Assembly (NCBI RefSeq): GCF_019880205.1
Contig: NZ_CP082292.1
Coordinates: 806,001-870,000, forward strand
Length of the DNA: 64,000 nt
Source of the DNA: Pantoea alfalfae
Lineage (GTDB): Bacteria; Pseudomonadota; Gammaproteobacteria; Enterobacterales; Enterobacteriaceae
Direction: 5' to 3'
The translations under genes were made by a program, and so were the position numbers. Below are positions 15,875-25,383 of this stretch, piece by piece. The notes below the pieces were generated by a model. It was not told the origin of the DNA, did not search any database, and saw only the letters and a program-made list of their open reading frames with translations. Each line of letters opens with the position of its first letter. The stretch's first letter is position 1.

Positions 15875-18121
15875 ATGCTCACTCAGTTGCGCGAAATTGT
15901 AGAAAAAGTGGCGAGTGCGCCGCGTCTCAATGAAGCACTCGACATCCTGGTCAATGAGATCTGTCTGGCGATGGATACGGAAGTCTGTTCCGTTTACCTC
16001 GCCGACCACGATCGTCGCTGCTATTACCTGATGGCGACGCGCGGCCTCAAAAAACCGCGTGGCCGCACCGTGACGCTGGCGTTTGACGAAGGTATCGTCG
16101 GTTTAGTGGGCCGTCTGGCCGAACCGATTAACCTTGCTGACGCCCAGAGTCACCCCAGCTTCAAATATATCCCCGCAGTCAAAGAGGAGCGCTATCGCTC
16201 CTTCCTCGGCGTGCCCATTATCAGCCGTCGTCAACTTCTTGGCGTGCTGGTGGTGCAGCAGCGCGAACATCGTCAGTTTGATGAAAGCGAAGAGTCATTC
16301 CTGGTTACGCTCGCCACTCAGATGGCGGCGCTGCTGTCGCAGTCTCAGATGGGGCAGCTATTTGGTCAGTTCCGGCAGACACGGGTGCGCGCTATTGCGG
16401 CAGCGCCTGGCGTAGCGGTGGCACCCGGCTGGGTCGATGAGACGCAGCCTCTGCTCGATCAGGTTTCAGCCGCCTCAACGCTGGATGTGCAGCGTGAACG
16501 TGAGCGTCTGTCGCTTGCCATGAGCGAAGCAACCAATGAATTTCGCCGTTTCAGCAAACGTTTCAGCGCCAGCGCACAGAAAGAGAGCGCGGCCATTTTC
16601 GATCTCTACTCTCACCTGTTAACCGATGCCCGGCTGAAGAAAGATCTGTTCGACGAGATCGAGCACGGATCGGTCGCGGAGTGGGCCGTGAAACAGGTGA
16701 TCGAGAAGTTTGCTGAACAGTTCGCCAGCCTGACTGACAACTATCTGCGTGAACGCGCAGGCGATCTGCGGGTGCTGGGTCAGCGTCTGCTGTTTCACCT
16801 CGATGATACCCTGGTCGGCACCAATGCCTGGCCGGAACGCTTTGTGCTGGTCGCCGATGAGCTGACCGCCACCAGCTTAGCGGAGTTGCCGCAGGAGCGG
16901 CTGGCGGGTGTGGTAGTGCGTGACGGCGCGGCTAACTCCCACGCGGCGATCCTGACCCGCGCCATGGGCATTCCGACGGTAATGGGCGCTGACATCCAGC
17001 CCCATCAGCTCAACAAACGCCTGCTGATTGTTGATGGCTATCGCGGTGAGCTACTGATCGATCCCGAGCCGGTGCTGGTGCAGGAGTATCAGCGGCTAAT
17101 CAGCGAAGAGAACGCGCTGAGCAAAATGGCGGAAGGCGTGGTCGATCAGCCGGGTGAGCTGAAAAGTGGCGAACGTATTCAGGTGATGCTGAATGCCGGA
17201 TTAAGCCCGGAACATGAACAGGCGCTGGGCAGCTGGGTCGATGGCATCGGCCTCTACCGCACCGAAATCCCGTTTATGCTGCAGAATGGCTTCCCGTCGG
17301 AAGAGGAGCAGGTAGCGCAGTATCAGGGCATGTTGCAGCTGTTCCACAACAAGCCGGTAACGCTGCGAACACTGGATGTGGGAGCAGACAAACAGCTGCC
17401 TTACATGCCGATCAGTGAAGAGAATCCCTGCCTGGGCTGGCGCGGCATCCGCCTGACGCTCGACCAGCCGGAAATTTTCCTGGTGCAGGTGCGCGCGATG
17501 CTGCGCGCCAATGCCGCCTCCGGCAACCTCAGTATCCTGCTGCCGATGATCAGTCATATCGACGAGATCGACGACGCAAAACAGCTGATTGAGCGCGCCG
17601 GACGCGAAGTGGAAGAGATGCTGGGCTATACGATTCCCGCGCCGCGTATTGGCATCATGATCGAAGTGCCGTCAATGCTGTTTATGATCCCGCATCTGGC
17701 GTCACGGGTCGATTTTGTCTCGGTCGGCACCAACGACCTGACGCAGTATCTGCTGGCGGTGGATCGTAACAACACCCGCGTCGCGAACCTGTACGACTCG
17801 CTGCATCCGGCGATGCTGCGCGCACTGAATGCGATCGCGCAGGAAGCCCGCCTGGCCAATCTGGAATTGTGCCTGTGTGGTGAAATGGCGGGCGATCCGA
17901 TGTGCGTCGCGCTGCTGGTCGGCCTGGGGTATCACCATCTCAGCATGAACGGTAAAAACGTACCGCGCGTGAAGTATCTGTTGCGTCATCTGGATCACGA
18001 AGAGGTGCAGAAGCTCAGCGAGCAGGGGATGAATGCCGACACCGCCACCGAAGTTCGCCATCTGGTCTCGGCCTTTATGGAACGGCGCGGGCTGGGTGGA
18101 TTGATTCGCGGCGGTCGCTAA
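15875..18121 (+). CDS. ptsP: PtsP, EI-Ntr phosphoenolpyruvate-protein phosphotransferase
   Basis: A 748-residue enzyme (same as E. coli). The N-terminal GAF domain (about 1-165, with 'VCSVYLADHDRRCYYLMAT') senses nitrogen signals. The rest is an Enzyme I: phospho-histidine His356 in 'GAANSHAAILTRAMG', then the PEP-binding barrel with 'GIGLYRTEIPFM', 'PCLGWRGIR', 'SVGTNDLTQY' and 'LCGEMAGDP'. It phosphorylates NPr and then EIIA-Ntr, regulating nitrogen and potassium homeostasis rather than sugar import. It lies in an operon with rppH. Confidence 0.97.
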   Translation: MLTQLREIVEKVASAPRLNEALDILVNEICLAMDTEVCSVYLADHDRRCYYLMATRGLKKPRGRTVTLAFDEGIVGLVGRLAEPINLADAQSHPSFKYIPAVKEERYRSFLGVPIISRRQLLGVLVVQQREHRQFDESEESFLVTLATQMAALLSQSQMGQLFGQFRQTRVRAIAAAPGVAVAPGWVDETQPLLDQVSAASTLDVQRERERLSLAMSEATNEFRRFSKRFSASAQKESAAIFDLYSHLLTDARLKKDLFDEIEHGSVAEWAVKQVIEKFAEQFASLTDNYLRERAGDLRVLGQRLLFHLDDTLVGTNAWPERFVLVADELTATSLAELPQERLAGVVVRDGAANSHAAILTRAMGIPTVMGADIQPHQLNKRLLIVDGYRGELLIDPEPVLVQEYQRLISEENALSKMAEGVVDQPGELKSGERIQVMLNAGLSPEHEQALGSWVDGIGLYRTEIPFMLQNGFPSEEEQVAQYQGMLQLFHNKPVTLRTLDVGADKQLPYMPISEENPCLGWRGIRLTLDQPEIFLVQVRAMLRANAASGNLSILLPMISHIDEIDDAKQLIERAGREVEEMLGYTIPAPRIGIMIEVPSMLFMIPHLASRVDFVSVGTNDLTQYLLAVDRNNTRVANLYDSLHPAMLRALNAIAQEARLANLELCLCGEMAGDPMCVALLVGLGYHHLSMNGKNVPRVKYLLRHLDHEEVQKLSEQGMNADTATEVRHLVSAFMERRGLGGLIRGGR

Positions 18122-18251
18122 CTACGAAGCCCGGCGGGTTATCCGCGTTTACATTTGCAAGACAATTCACAAAACCGGCTGTGCTATGATGCGCAGCCTT
18201 AATTTATGTGCCTGACAACGCCCCTTTTCAGGGTTGAAAAATAGACGGTGA

Positions 18252-19136
18252 ATGATGAATAACGGCTATATTGCATTTCCGCAGTTCGATCCGGTGATCT
18301 TCTCGATCGGACCGGTTTCGCTTCACTGGTACGGTCTGATGTATCTGGTGGGCTTTGTTTTCGCCATGTGGCTGGCAGTACGCCGCGCCAATCAGCCAGG
18401 CAGCGGCTGGAAAAAAGAGGAAGTTGAGAACCTGTTGTACGCCGGTTTCCTGGGCGTCTTCCTGGGCGGGCGTATCGGCTATGTCCTGTTCTACAACTTA
18501 CCGCTGTTCCTTGAAAATCCTCTCTATCTGTTCAAAGTCTGGGATGGCGGCATGTCGTTCCACGGTGGCCTGATCGGAGTGATTGTGGTGATGCTGATCT
18601 TTGCCCGCCGCACTAAACGTAATTTTTTCCAGGTTTCGGATTTCATTGCGCCGCTGATCCCGTTTGGTCTGGGTGCCGGTCGTCTTGGCAACTTCATTAA
18701 CGGCGAGCTGTGGGGACGTGTCGATCCGGGCTTCCGCTACGCCATGCTATTCCCGGGTTCACGCAGCGAAGATGTTGCGCTGGCCGCCACCAATCCACAA
18801 TATCAGGAACTGCTTAACACCTACGGCGTACTGCCACGTCATGCTTCGCAGCTCTATGAACTGGCGCTTGAAGGTGTGGTGCTGTTTATCATTCTGAACC
18901 TGTTTATTCGCAAGCCGCGCCCGATGGGCAGCGTCTCAGGCCTGTTCCTGATTGGCTACGGTGCCTTCCGTATAATCGTTGAGTTCTTCCGCCAGCCGGA
19001 TGCCCAGCTTGGCCTGTTTGAAGGCGGAATCAGTATGGGGCAGATCCTTTCTGTGCCGATGATTGTTGCCGGTATTATTATGATGATCTGGGCGTATCGT
19101 CGTCGCCCGCAGCCACAATTTCGCGAGGAAAAATGA
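18252..19136 (+). CDS. lgt: Lgt, phosphatidylglycerol-prolipoprotein diacylglyceryl transferase
   Basis: A 294-residue polytopic inner-membrane enzyme that attaches diacylglycerol to the lipobox cysteine, the first step for all lipoproteins (such as the five or so predicted in this window). Signature parts are '[11 protein letters not shown]', the 'FHGGLIGV' histidine loop and '[16 protein letters not shown]'. Two ATG codons are adjacent (18252 and 18255); the first is used, with the second equally possible. Its stop overlaps the thyA start (ATGA), so the two are co-translated, as in E. coli. Confidence 0.97.
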   Translation: MMNNGYIAFPQFDPVIFSIGPVSLHWYGLMYLVGFVFAMWLAVRRANQPGSGWKKEEVENLLYAGFLGVFLGGRIGYVLFYNLPLFLENPLYLFKVWDGGMSFHGGLIGVIVVMLIFARRTKRNFFQVSDFIAPLIPFGLGAGRLGNFINGELWGRVDPGFRYAMLFPGSRSEDVALAATNPQYQELLNTYGVLPRHASQLYELALEGVVLFIILNLFIRKPRPMGSVSGLFLIGYGAFRIIVEFFRQPDAQLGLFEGGISMGQILSVPMIVAGIIMMIWAYRRRPQPQFREEK

Positions 19137-19927
19137 AACAGTATCTGGATTTAATGCAACATGTGCTGCAGGAAGGCACACCAAAATCTGACCGTACCGG
19201 CACCGGTACGCTTTCAATTTTTGGTCACCAGATGCGTTTCAATCTGCAGGATGGTTTTCCGCTGGTCACCACCAAGAAATGCCATATCCGCTCCATTATT
19301 CATGAGCTGCTGTGGTTCCTGAAAGGTGACACCAACATCGGTTATCTTAAGGAAAACAACGTCTCCATCTGGGACGAGTGGGCAGATGAGAATGGCGACC
19401 TTGGCCCGGTGTATGGCAAACAGTGGCGCAGCTGGGGAACGTCCAGCGGTCAGGAAATTGACCAGTTAAGCCAGGTGATGGAGCAGCTGAAGCGCGATCC
19501 TGACTCACGCCGGATTATTGTTTCTGCCTGGAACGTCGGCGAACTCAGCGAGATGGCGCTGGCCCCCTGCCACGCGTTCTTCCAGTTCTACGTAGCGGAC
19601 GGCAAGCTCTCCTGCCAGCTTTATCAGCGCTCGTGCGACATCTTCCTGGGCCTGCCGTTTAACATCGCCAGCTATGCGCTGCTGGTGCATATGGTGGCGC
19701 AGCAGTGCGATCTGCAGGTAGGCGACTTCGTCTGGACCGGCGGTGACACGCATCTCTACAGCAATCATCTGGAGCAGGCGCGCCTGCAGCTGACCCGCGA
19801 GCCGCGTCCGCTGCCAAAGCTTAAGATCAAACGCAAACCAGCGTCACTGTTTGACTATCAGTTCGACGATTTCGAGATTGAAGGCTACGATCCGCATCCC
19901 GCGATCAAAGCGCCTGTCGCCATCTGA
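19133..19927 (+). CDS. thyA: Thymidylate synthase
   Basis: A 264-residue enzyme, exactly the E. coli length. It converts dUMP to dTMP with methylene-tetrahydrofolate. The nucleophile is Cys146 in '[13 protein letters not shown]'; '[19 protein letters not shown]' and '[12 protein letters not shown]' are diagnostic. The start ATG overlaps the lgt stop. A clear terminator follows within 20 bases. Confidence 0.98.
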   Translation: MKQYLDLMQHVLQEGTPKSDRTGTGTLSIFGHQMRFNLQDGFPLVTTKKCHIRSIIHELLWFLKGDTNIGYLKENNVSIWDEWADENGDLGPVYGKQWRSWGTSSGQEIDQLSQVMEQLKRDPDSRRIIVSAWNVGELSEMALAPCHAFFQFYVADGKLSCQLYQRSCDIFLGLPFNIASYALLVHMVAQQCDLQVGDFVWTGGDTHLYSNHLEQARLQLTREPRPLPKLKIKRKPASLFDYQFDDFEIEGYDPHPAIKAPVAI

Positions 19928-19945
19928 TCCGCAGTAAACGATAAC

Positions 19946-19975
19946 GCCCTGGCAACTTCGCCGGGGCTTTTTTTT
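19946..19975 (+). terminator. Rho-independent terminator of lgt-thyA
   Basis: An 8-bp stem GCCCTGGC/GCCGGGGC (one G-U) with a 6-base loop and a run of eight T residues. Confidence 0.9.
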
Positions 19976-20115
19976 GCCTGCAAACCGGTAAATTTGCGGC
20001 ACCGCTCGCACGCTTCTGCCACTGCCTGTTTGCGGGGGATGATTCTCTGCTGCACGCTTTCCAGCCTGTCACAACGCCTGTTGTTTCGCCCGTTCATCAT
20101 CCGCACTCTGTCGTT

Positions 20116-20586
20116 ATGAAAACAGCACACTTACGCGGTTTTACCCTGCCAGAACTGCTGCTGGTGATGGTGATTACCGGCATGCTGAGCGTTGCTGCGC
20201 TGCACGGCTGGCAGCGCTGGCAACAGCGGCAGCAACTGCGCGACAGCGCTCAGCAATTGCAGGGATTCCTGCTACGACTGCGCGCCCAGGCCAACCGGCA
20301 AAATAGCGACCTGGTGTTATGGTCACAGCCTGGCAATCCCTGGTGCATCGGTGCCGGCAGCCGCCCCATTACGGGGTGTGATCAAGGGAAAAGGTTGCAT
20401 TTCATCGTGCCGCACGCGGGCGTTACACTCTATGACATTCGGGGCGAGCCGGGCTTCTATGGCCGCCGCAATGTCGCTAAAGCGGGCAGTATTGAGCTGG
20501 GGAACAGCGCCGGACGCATGCGGCTGATTATCTCAGCCAGAGCCCGAATTCGCCTCTGCATAACGGATGAGGAGACGTGCCGTTGA
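20116..20586 (+). CDS. ppdA: PpdA-like prepilin peptidase-dependent protein (minor pseudopilin)
   Basis: A 156-residue type IV pilin-like protein. The short leader ends with the prepilin peptidase site 'RG|FTLPELL', with Glu at position 5 of the mature protein, followed by a hydrophobic helix and a long amphipathic segment rich in Gln and Arg. It is the first of four prepilin genes before recC, the same order as ppdA-ppdB-ygdB-ppdC in E. coli. Their products are minor pseudopilins related to type IV pili or type II secretion; function in enterics is poorly known. Confidence 0.88.
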   Translation: MKTAHLRGFTLPELLLVMVITGMLSVAALHGWQRWQQRQQLRDSAQQLQGFLLRLRAQANRQNSDLVLWSQPGNPWCIGAGSRPITGCDQGKRLHFIVPHAGVTLYDIRGEPGFYGRRNVAKAGSIELGNSAGRMRLIISARARIRLCITDEETCR

Positions 20587-21110
20587 AAATCGACGGATTC
20601 AGCCTGCTGGAGATGCTAATCGCCATGGCAATCAGCGCCGTCGTGATGCTCAGTACCGGTCGTTTTCTGCCGCTGCTGCTGGCGGAGAATGCGGGCGTGC
20701 TGCAACAGGCGCAGCTGCGTCAGGAATTACAGCAGATTATGGTGACGCTGGAAAAGGCGGTGCGGCGTGCCGGTTATTGTCACGGTGAGTGCGGCAGTGG
20801 CGCACTGAAAATCAGCGAGCACTGCCTGCTGCTGCGCTGGGATGAGAACAGCAATGGTAAATGGGAACCGGTGGGTCATGCAGAGAGTGACTATTACGGC
20901 TTTCGCCTGCGCCAGCAGCAGCTTGAGATGCAACGCGGTGTTGACCAGTGTCAGTCAGCGGGCTGGGAGCGGCTCTCCGATCCCGCATTCATGACAGTGG
21001 AGCAGTTCGGCATCAGCCAACAGGGCGCTCAGATCAGGATAGTGCTGCAGGGGCGGGCCGGACGCTGGCTTGAAACGGTGGAGAGTTGGGTGGAGGGCGC
21101 GAACCTGTGA
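20577..21110 (+). CDS. ppdB: PpdB-like prepilin peptidase-dependent protein
   Basis: A 177-residue prepilin with the cleavage site 'DG|FSLLEMLIAMAIS' and Glu5. The size and PilW-like body (Cys pair 'GYCHGEC') fit PpdB. It starts at GTG within the end of ppdA (10-base overlap), with GGAG upstream. Its stop overlaps the GTG of ygdB. Tight overlaps suggest translational coupling of the whole set. Confidence 0.88.
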   Translation: MPLKIDGFSLLEMLIAMAISAVVMLSTGRFLPLLLAENAGVLQQAQLRQELQQIMVTLEKAVRRAGYCHGECGSGALKISEHCLLLRWDENSNGKWEPVGHAESDYYGFRLRQQQLEMQRGVDQCQSAGWERLSDPAFMTVEQFGISQQGAQIRIVLQGRAGRWLETVESWVEGANL

Positions 21111-21511
21111 GGCAGCGGGGCAGCAGTGCGCTGGGCATGGTGTTAATGATTATGGTGATCGGCAGTTTTACGCTACATGCCAGCCGAAAGATGTCTGAGC
21201 AGGGAATGCGACTGCTGGCGGATGAGCAGCAGTTTATTCAGGATTTCTGGCGGGCACAGTCGGCGCTGCAGTGGGGTCTTTCCCTGAGCTGGCCAGCGAC
21301 GGAGTCAGCCCTGTGTCAGCAGGATGATCGCCAGGGCTGGCGCAGCTGTTTACAGCGAGGTGAAAAGGATGAAGGTCTGCTTAAAGGTGAGGCCAGCGGC
21401 AGTGGCATGGCGGTCTGGCATTGGGTACGTTTACGGGGCAATCAGATTAGCGCGCTGCCGCACGGCTGGATTGACTATTGCCCGCTCACGTCCCCGGCAA
21501 CCTGCCAGTAA
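21107..21511 (+). CDS. ygdB: YgdB-like protein of the prepilin cluster (PilX-like)
   Basis: A 134-residue protein (E. coli YgdB 135). It has an N-terminal hydrophobic helix after 'RQRGSSALGMVLMIMVIGS', a pseudopilin-like start that lacks the standard glutamate, and the C-terminal 'WIDYCPLTSPATCQ' that parallels the E. coli ending. A longer in-frame start exists at 21086, but GTG at 21107 has GGAGGG about 9 bases upstream and overlaps the ppdB stop as GTGA, so I prefer it. Confidence 0.82.
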   Translation: MRQRGSSALGMVLMIMVIGSFTLHASRKMSEQGMRLLADEQQFIQDFWRAQSALQWGLSLSWPATESALCQQDDRQGWRSCLQRGEKDEGLLKGEASGSGMAVWHWVRLRGNQISALPHGWIDYCPLTSPATCQ

Positions 21512-21797
21512 ATGCGGCGGATTCAGTCTGCCGGAAGTGTTGTTTGCTCTGCTGTTAATGGCATTAAGCAGCAGCACGCTGTTGCACTATCATCGCGCAC
21601 TGGCGCTGGGATTCAGTCAGCAGTGGTATCAGCGCGAGGCATGGCGGGTGGCTGAGCAGGGACTGGCAGGGCATGACGTTGCCGGGTGGACATCGACGCT
21701 GCAACAGCAGAGCGGCCCTTCAGGCTGCACCCTGGAGCGGGCTGACGTGAAGGGGCCTTTTCAGCGCAACGCTACGCTGACGCGCCTGCGATGTTAA
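21471..21797 (+). CDS. ppdC: PpdC-like prepilin peptidase-dependent protein
   Basis: The recognisable part is the prepilin signature 'CGG|FSLPEVLFALLLMALS' with Glu5, followed by a short body of about 85 residues, as in E. coli PpdC (107). No ATG fits: in-frame candidates just upstream are TTG at 21471 or ATT at 21477, inside the ygdB gene, so the start is uncertain. With TTG the protein has 108 residues. The frame stays open much further upstream, but that part is a shadow of ygdB. It precedes recC by 100 bases. Confidence 0.75.
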   Translation: MTIARSRPRQPASKCGGFSLPEVLFALLLMALSSSTLLHYHRALALGFSQQWYQREAWRVAEQGLAGHDVAGWTSTLQQQSGPSGCTLERADVKGPFQRNATLTRLRC

Positions 21798-21897
21798 AGG
21801 TCGCGGTCGCCCTTTTGATGGGTTTCAACCGCGATACGCGGTAAAGTGACAGAGCCGCAATACCGCAGTCACGTTCTGAGTTATCACAGGAGTTTTC

Positions 21898-24800
21898 ATG
21901 TTTCACGTTTATCACTCAAATCAGCTTGATGTGCTGAAGATTCTGGCGGCGGCGGTGATTAAACATGACCCTCTTGATGATCCTTTCGCCTCAGAAATGG
22001 TGCTGGTGCAGAGCCCGGGAATGGCGCAATGGCTGCAGATGGAGCTGGCGCAAACCTTTGGCATTGCCGCCAATATCGAATTTCCGCTGCCTGCCAGTTT
22101 TATCTGGGAGATGTTCGTCCGCGTACTGCCCGATATCCCGGTAGAAAGTGCTTTCAGCAAGGCCAGCATGGGCTGGAAGCTGATGCACCGGCTGCCAGTG
22201 ATGCTCGAACATGAAGAGTTTGTCTCTTTACGCCACTATCTCCATGACGACGGCGACAAACGAAAACTGTATCAGCTCAGTTCACGCGTGGCCGATCTGT
22301 TCGACCAGTATCTGGTTTATCGTGCCGACTGGCTCAACAGCTGGGAACGTGGCGAAACCATTGAGGGGCTGGGTGAAGCGCAGCGCTGGCAGGCCGCACT
22401 GTGGCGTGATCTGGTAACTTATACCCAGGCGCTGCGCCAGCCCGAATGGCACCGTGCCAACCTCTATTCGCGATTTATTCAGACGCTGGAGCAGGCGAAA
22501 ACCACGCCAGAAAATCTGCCGAAACGGGTCTTCATCTGTGGTATCTCTGCGCTGCCGCCAGTCTATCTGCAGGCGTTGCAGGCGCTGGGACGTCACATCG
22601 ACATCCATCTGCTGTTCACCAATCCCTGCCGCGACTACTGGGGCGACATTCAGGATTATGCGTTTCTGGCGAAACTGCAGAGCCGTCAGCGCCGACGTCA
22701 TGGTGCCGATGAATCACGCGGACTTTTCCGGGATGCAGAACAGGCACCGGCACTGTTTAATGACGCTGGCGAACAGCAGCTCACTAACCCGCTACTTGCC
22801 TCATGGGGCAAGCTGGGGCGCGATAACCTGTATCTGCTCAGTCAGATGGAGTCAAACGACGATATTGATGCGTTTGTGGATGTAGAACCGGATAACCTGC
22901 TGCACTGCATGCAGCACGATCTTCTCAACCTGCAGGATAACGCCATCATCGGACTGAATGCGGCGGAACTGGCGCATAGCGATAAGAAGCGCTGTCTGGA
23001 TCCGGATGACCGCTCTATTGTGGTACAGGTCTGCCACAGCGCTCAGCGTGAAGTCGAAGTATTGCAGGATCATCTGCTGGCGATGATGGAGACCGATCCG
23101 ACGCTGAAAGCGCGTGACATTATCGTCATGGTGGCAGACATCGACGCCTACGCGCCGTTTATTCAGGCGGTGTTCGCCAACGCGCCCCCTGATCGCTACC
23201 TGCCGTTTGCGATTTCAGACCGGAGGGCCAGTCAGGCGCATCCGGCCATTGTGGCATTTCTGAATCTGCTGGCACTGCCGGACAGCCGTTTTGTCTCAGA
23301 GGATGTGCTGGCGCTGCTGGATGTCCCGGCGCTGGCTGCTCATTTCTCTATTGATGAAAGCGGCCTGCGCTTACTCCGGCGTTGGGTCAGCGAATCGGGT
23401 GTGCGCTGGGGGCTGGATGATGCCAGCGTGGAAGCGCTGTCACTCCCGATTACCGGCCAGCACACCTGGCGCTTTGGCCTGCAGCGCATGCTGCTGGGCT
23501 ATGCGATGGAGAGCCACAACGGTGACTGGGAAGGGATTCTGCCTTATGACGAGTCGAGTGGTCTGGTGGGGGAACTGGCGGGACATCTGGCTGAGCTGCT
23601 TTCCCGGCTTAATCACTGGCGGCAGCTGCTGGCCGAACCCCGTCCGCTGGTCGCCTGGCTGCCACTGTGCCGGGAGTTGCTGAATGCCTTTTTCAGCCCT
23701 GATGCAGAAACCGAGGCTGCTCTGCTGCTGGTGGAAGAGCAGTGGCAGCAATTGATCGAATATGGCATGGATGCGCGCTTTGAAGAGGCGATTCCGGTGG
23801 CGCTGCTGCGCGATGATTTACGTAGCCGGCTTGATCAGCAGCGCATCAGCCAGCGTTTTCTGGCTGGACAGATTAACTTCTGCACCCTGATGCCGATGCG
23901 CTCCATTCCTTTTCAGCTGGTCTGTCTGCTTGGCATGAACGACGGCGTCTATCCCCGGACCCTGGCACCGTTAGGCTTTGACCTGATGCAGCAGCAGTCC
24001 CGCAAAGGCGACCGCAGCCGCCGCGATGATGATCGCTACCTCTTCCTGGAGGCGATGATTTCGGCACAGCAGCAGCTCTATATCAGTTATATCGGCCGCG
24101 CGATACAGGATAATACGGAACGCTACCCTTCAGTACTGGTCACAGAACTGCTGGATTACATTGGTCAGAGTTTTTATCTGGAGGGTGACGGTCATCTTGA
24201 GCTGGATGAGAGTGCCGCGCGGGTGCGGATGCACCTGCAGCACCTGCACAGCCGGATGCCATTTGCCGCGGAAAACTTCCAGCCGGCTGCCAGACTCCAG
24301 AGCTTCGCCCGTGAGTGGCTGCCTGCCGCGCAGGGAGCAGGGCAGCCGCAACCCGCTTTTGTTCAGCCGCTGGAAGCGCCGCTAATTGACGCGCTCACGC
24401 TGGAGGCGTTCCTGCGCTTCTGGCGACATCCGGTCCGCGCCTGGTTCCACCAGCGGCTCGGCGTGAGTTTCTGGCTGGAGGAGAACGAACTGCCCGACAG
24501 CGAGCCATTTGCCCTGGACAATCTGGAGCGTTACCAGATCAATGCGCAACTGCTGAATGCCCTGGTCGAAGGCGAGGATACTCAGCGACTTTATGCGCAC
24601 CATCGTGCGGCCGGTAATCTGCCTTATGGCGCTTTCGGTGAGCTGTTCTGGCAGGCGCAGCGCGATGAGATGCAGGAAGTAGCGGCAGAAGTGGTCACCC
24701 AACGCAGCGACGGCGAGAGCTGGGAAGTGAATCTGCAACTGGAGCAGATCAGCTTAACCGGCTGGCTGACGCAGGTACAGAGTGATGGATTGCTGCGCTG

Positions 24801-25275
24801 GCGGCCTGGCGTGCTCAACATGAACGACGGACTGTTACTCTGGCTGGAGCATCTGGTCTACTGCGCACTGGGCGGCACCGGCAGCAGCCGGATGTTTGGC
24901 CGGCAGCAGAGCCGCTGGTGTTTCCTCGCCGTACCGCAGGCTGAGGCGATCGCTGCGCTGAATGAATATGTCGCAGGCTATCTCGCGGGTATGCGCCAGC
25001 CGCTGATGTTGCTTAACAAGAGTGGCGGCGCGTGGCTGAACGCCAGCTATGACAAAAAAAGCCAGCAGTTGCTGACCGATGAAGCGACGCAGCTCAAAGC
25101 GCGTAATCGACTGCTGACCGCCTGGCAGGGTAACTATCAGGTGGAGGGCGAGGGCGGCGATCCCTATCTGCAGCGTCTTTGCCGTGTGCTGGATGAGCCA
25201 CAACTACAGCAGATAACTGAGGCGGCACAGCACTGGTATTTACCAGTGCTGGCTGCACATCAGGATGATGAATAG
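21898..25275 (+). CDS. recC: RecC, exonuclease V gamma subunit
   Basis: A 1125-residue protein (E. coli 1122). RecC is the Chi-scanning subunit of RecBCD, a helicase-like fold without active ATP motifs. 'VLVQSPGMAQWLQMELAQ' and 'ANIEFPLPASFIWEMF' at the start and 'NFCTLMPMRSIPFQLVCLLG' in the middle are typical. It leads the recC-ptrA-recB-recD series, as in E. coli. The preceding AGGAG is 5 bases from the ATG. No frameshift is visible. Confidence 0.97.
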   Translation: MFHVYHSNQLDVLKILAAAVIKHDPLDDPFASEMVLVQSPGMAQWLQMELAQTFGIAANIEFPLPASFIWEMFVRVLPDIPVESAFSKASMGWKLMHRLPVMLEHEEFVSLRHYLHDDGDKRKLYQLSSRVADLFDQYLVYRADWLNSWERGETIEGLGEAQRWQAALWRDLVTYTQALRQPEWHRANLYSRFIQTLEQAKTTPENLPKRVFICGISALPPVYLQALQALGRHIDIHLLFTNPCRDYWGDIQDYAFLAKLQSRQRRRHGADESRGLFRDAEQAPALFNDAGEQQLTNPLLASWGKLGRDNLYLLSQMESNDDIDAFVDVEPDNLLHCMQHDLLNLQDNAIIGLNAAELAHSDKKRCLDPDDRSIVVQVCHSAQREVEVLQDHLLAMMETDPTLKARDIIVMVADIDAYAPFIQAVFANAPPDRYLPFAISDRRASQAHPAIVAFLNLLALPDSRFVSEDVLALLDVPALAAHFSIDESGLRLLRRWVSESGVRWGLDDASVEALSLPITGQHTWRFGLQRMLLGYAMESHNGDWEGILPYDESSGLVGELAGHLAELLSRLNHWRQLLAEPRPLVAWLPLCRELLNAFFSPDAETEAALLLVEEQWQQLIEYGMDARFEEAIPVALLRDDLRSRLDQQRISQRFLAGQINFCTLMPMRSIPFQLVCLLGMNDGVYPRTLAPLGFDLMQQQSRKGDRSRRDDDRYLFLEAMISAQQQLYISYIGRAIQDNTERYPSVLVTELLDYIGQSFYLEGDGHLELDESAARVRMHLQHLHSRMPFAAENFQPAARLQSFAREWLPAAQGAGQPQPAFVQPLEAPLIDALTLEAFLRFWRHPVRAWFHQRLGVSFWLEENELPDSEPFALDNLERYQINAQLLNALVEGEDTQRLYAHHRAAGNLPYGAFGELFWQAQRDEMQEVAAEVVTQRSDGESWEVNLQLEQISLTGWLTQVQSDGLLRWRPGVLNMNDGLLLWLEHLVYCALGGTGSSRMFGRQQSRWCFLAVPQAEAIAALNEYVAGYLAGMRQPLMLLNKSGGAWLNASYDKKSQQLLTDEATQLKARNRLLTAWQGNYQVEGEGGDPYLQRLCRVLDEPQLQQITEAAQHWYLPVLAAHQDDE

Positions 25276-25383
25276 CAGGTCAGAAGGCATTTTTGCTAAC
25301 TGGCTTATTACACAGAAATTTTGCTCTGCTTTGAGCCGCCGGGTACGTCATTGGCGGTTTATCGGGAAACGAGAGGGGTTTAC

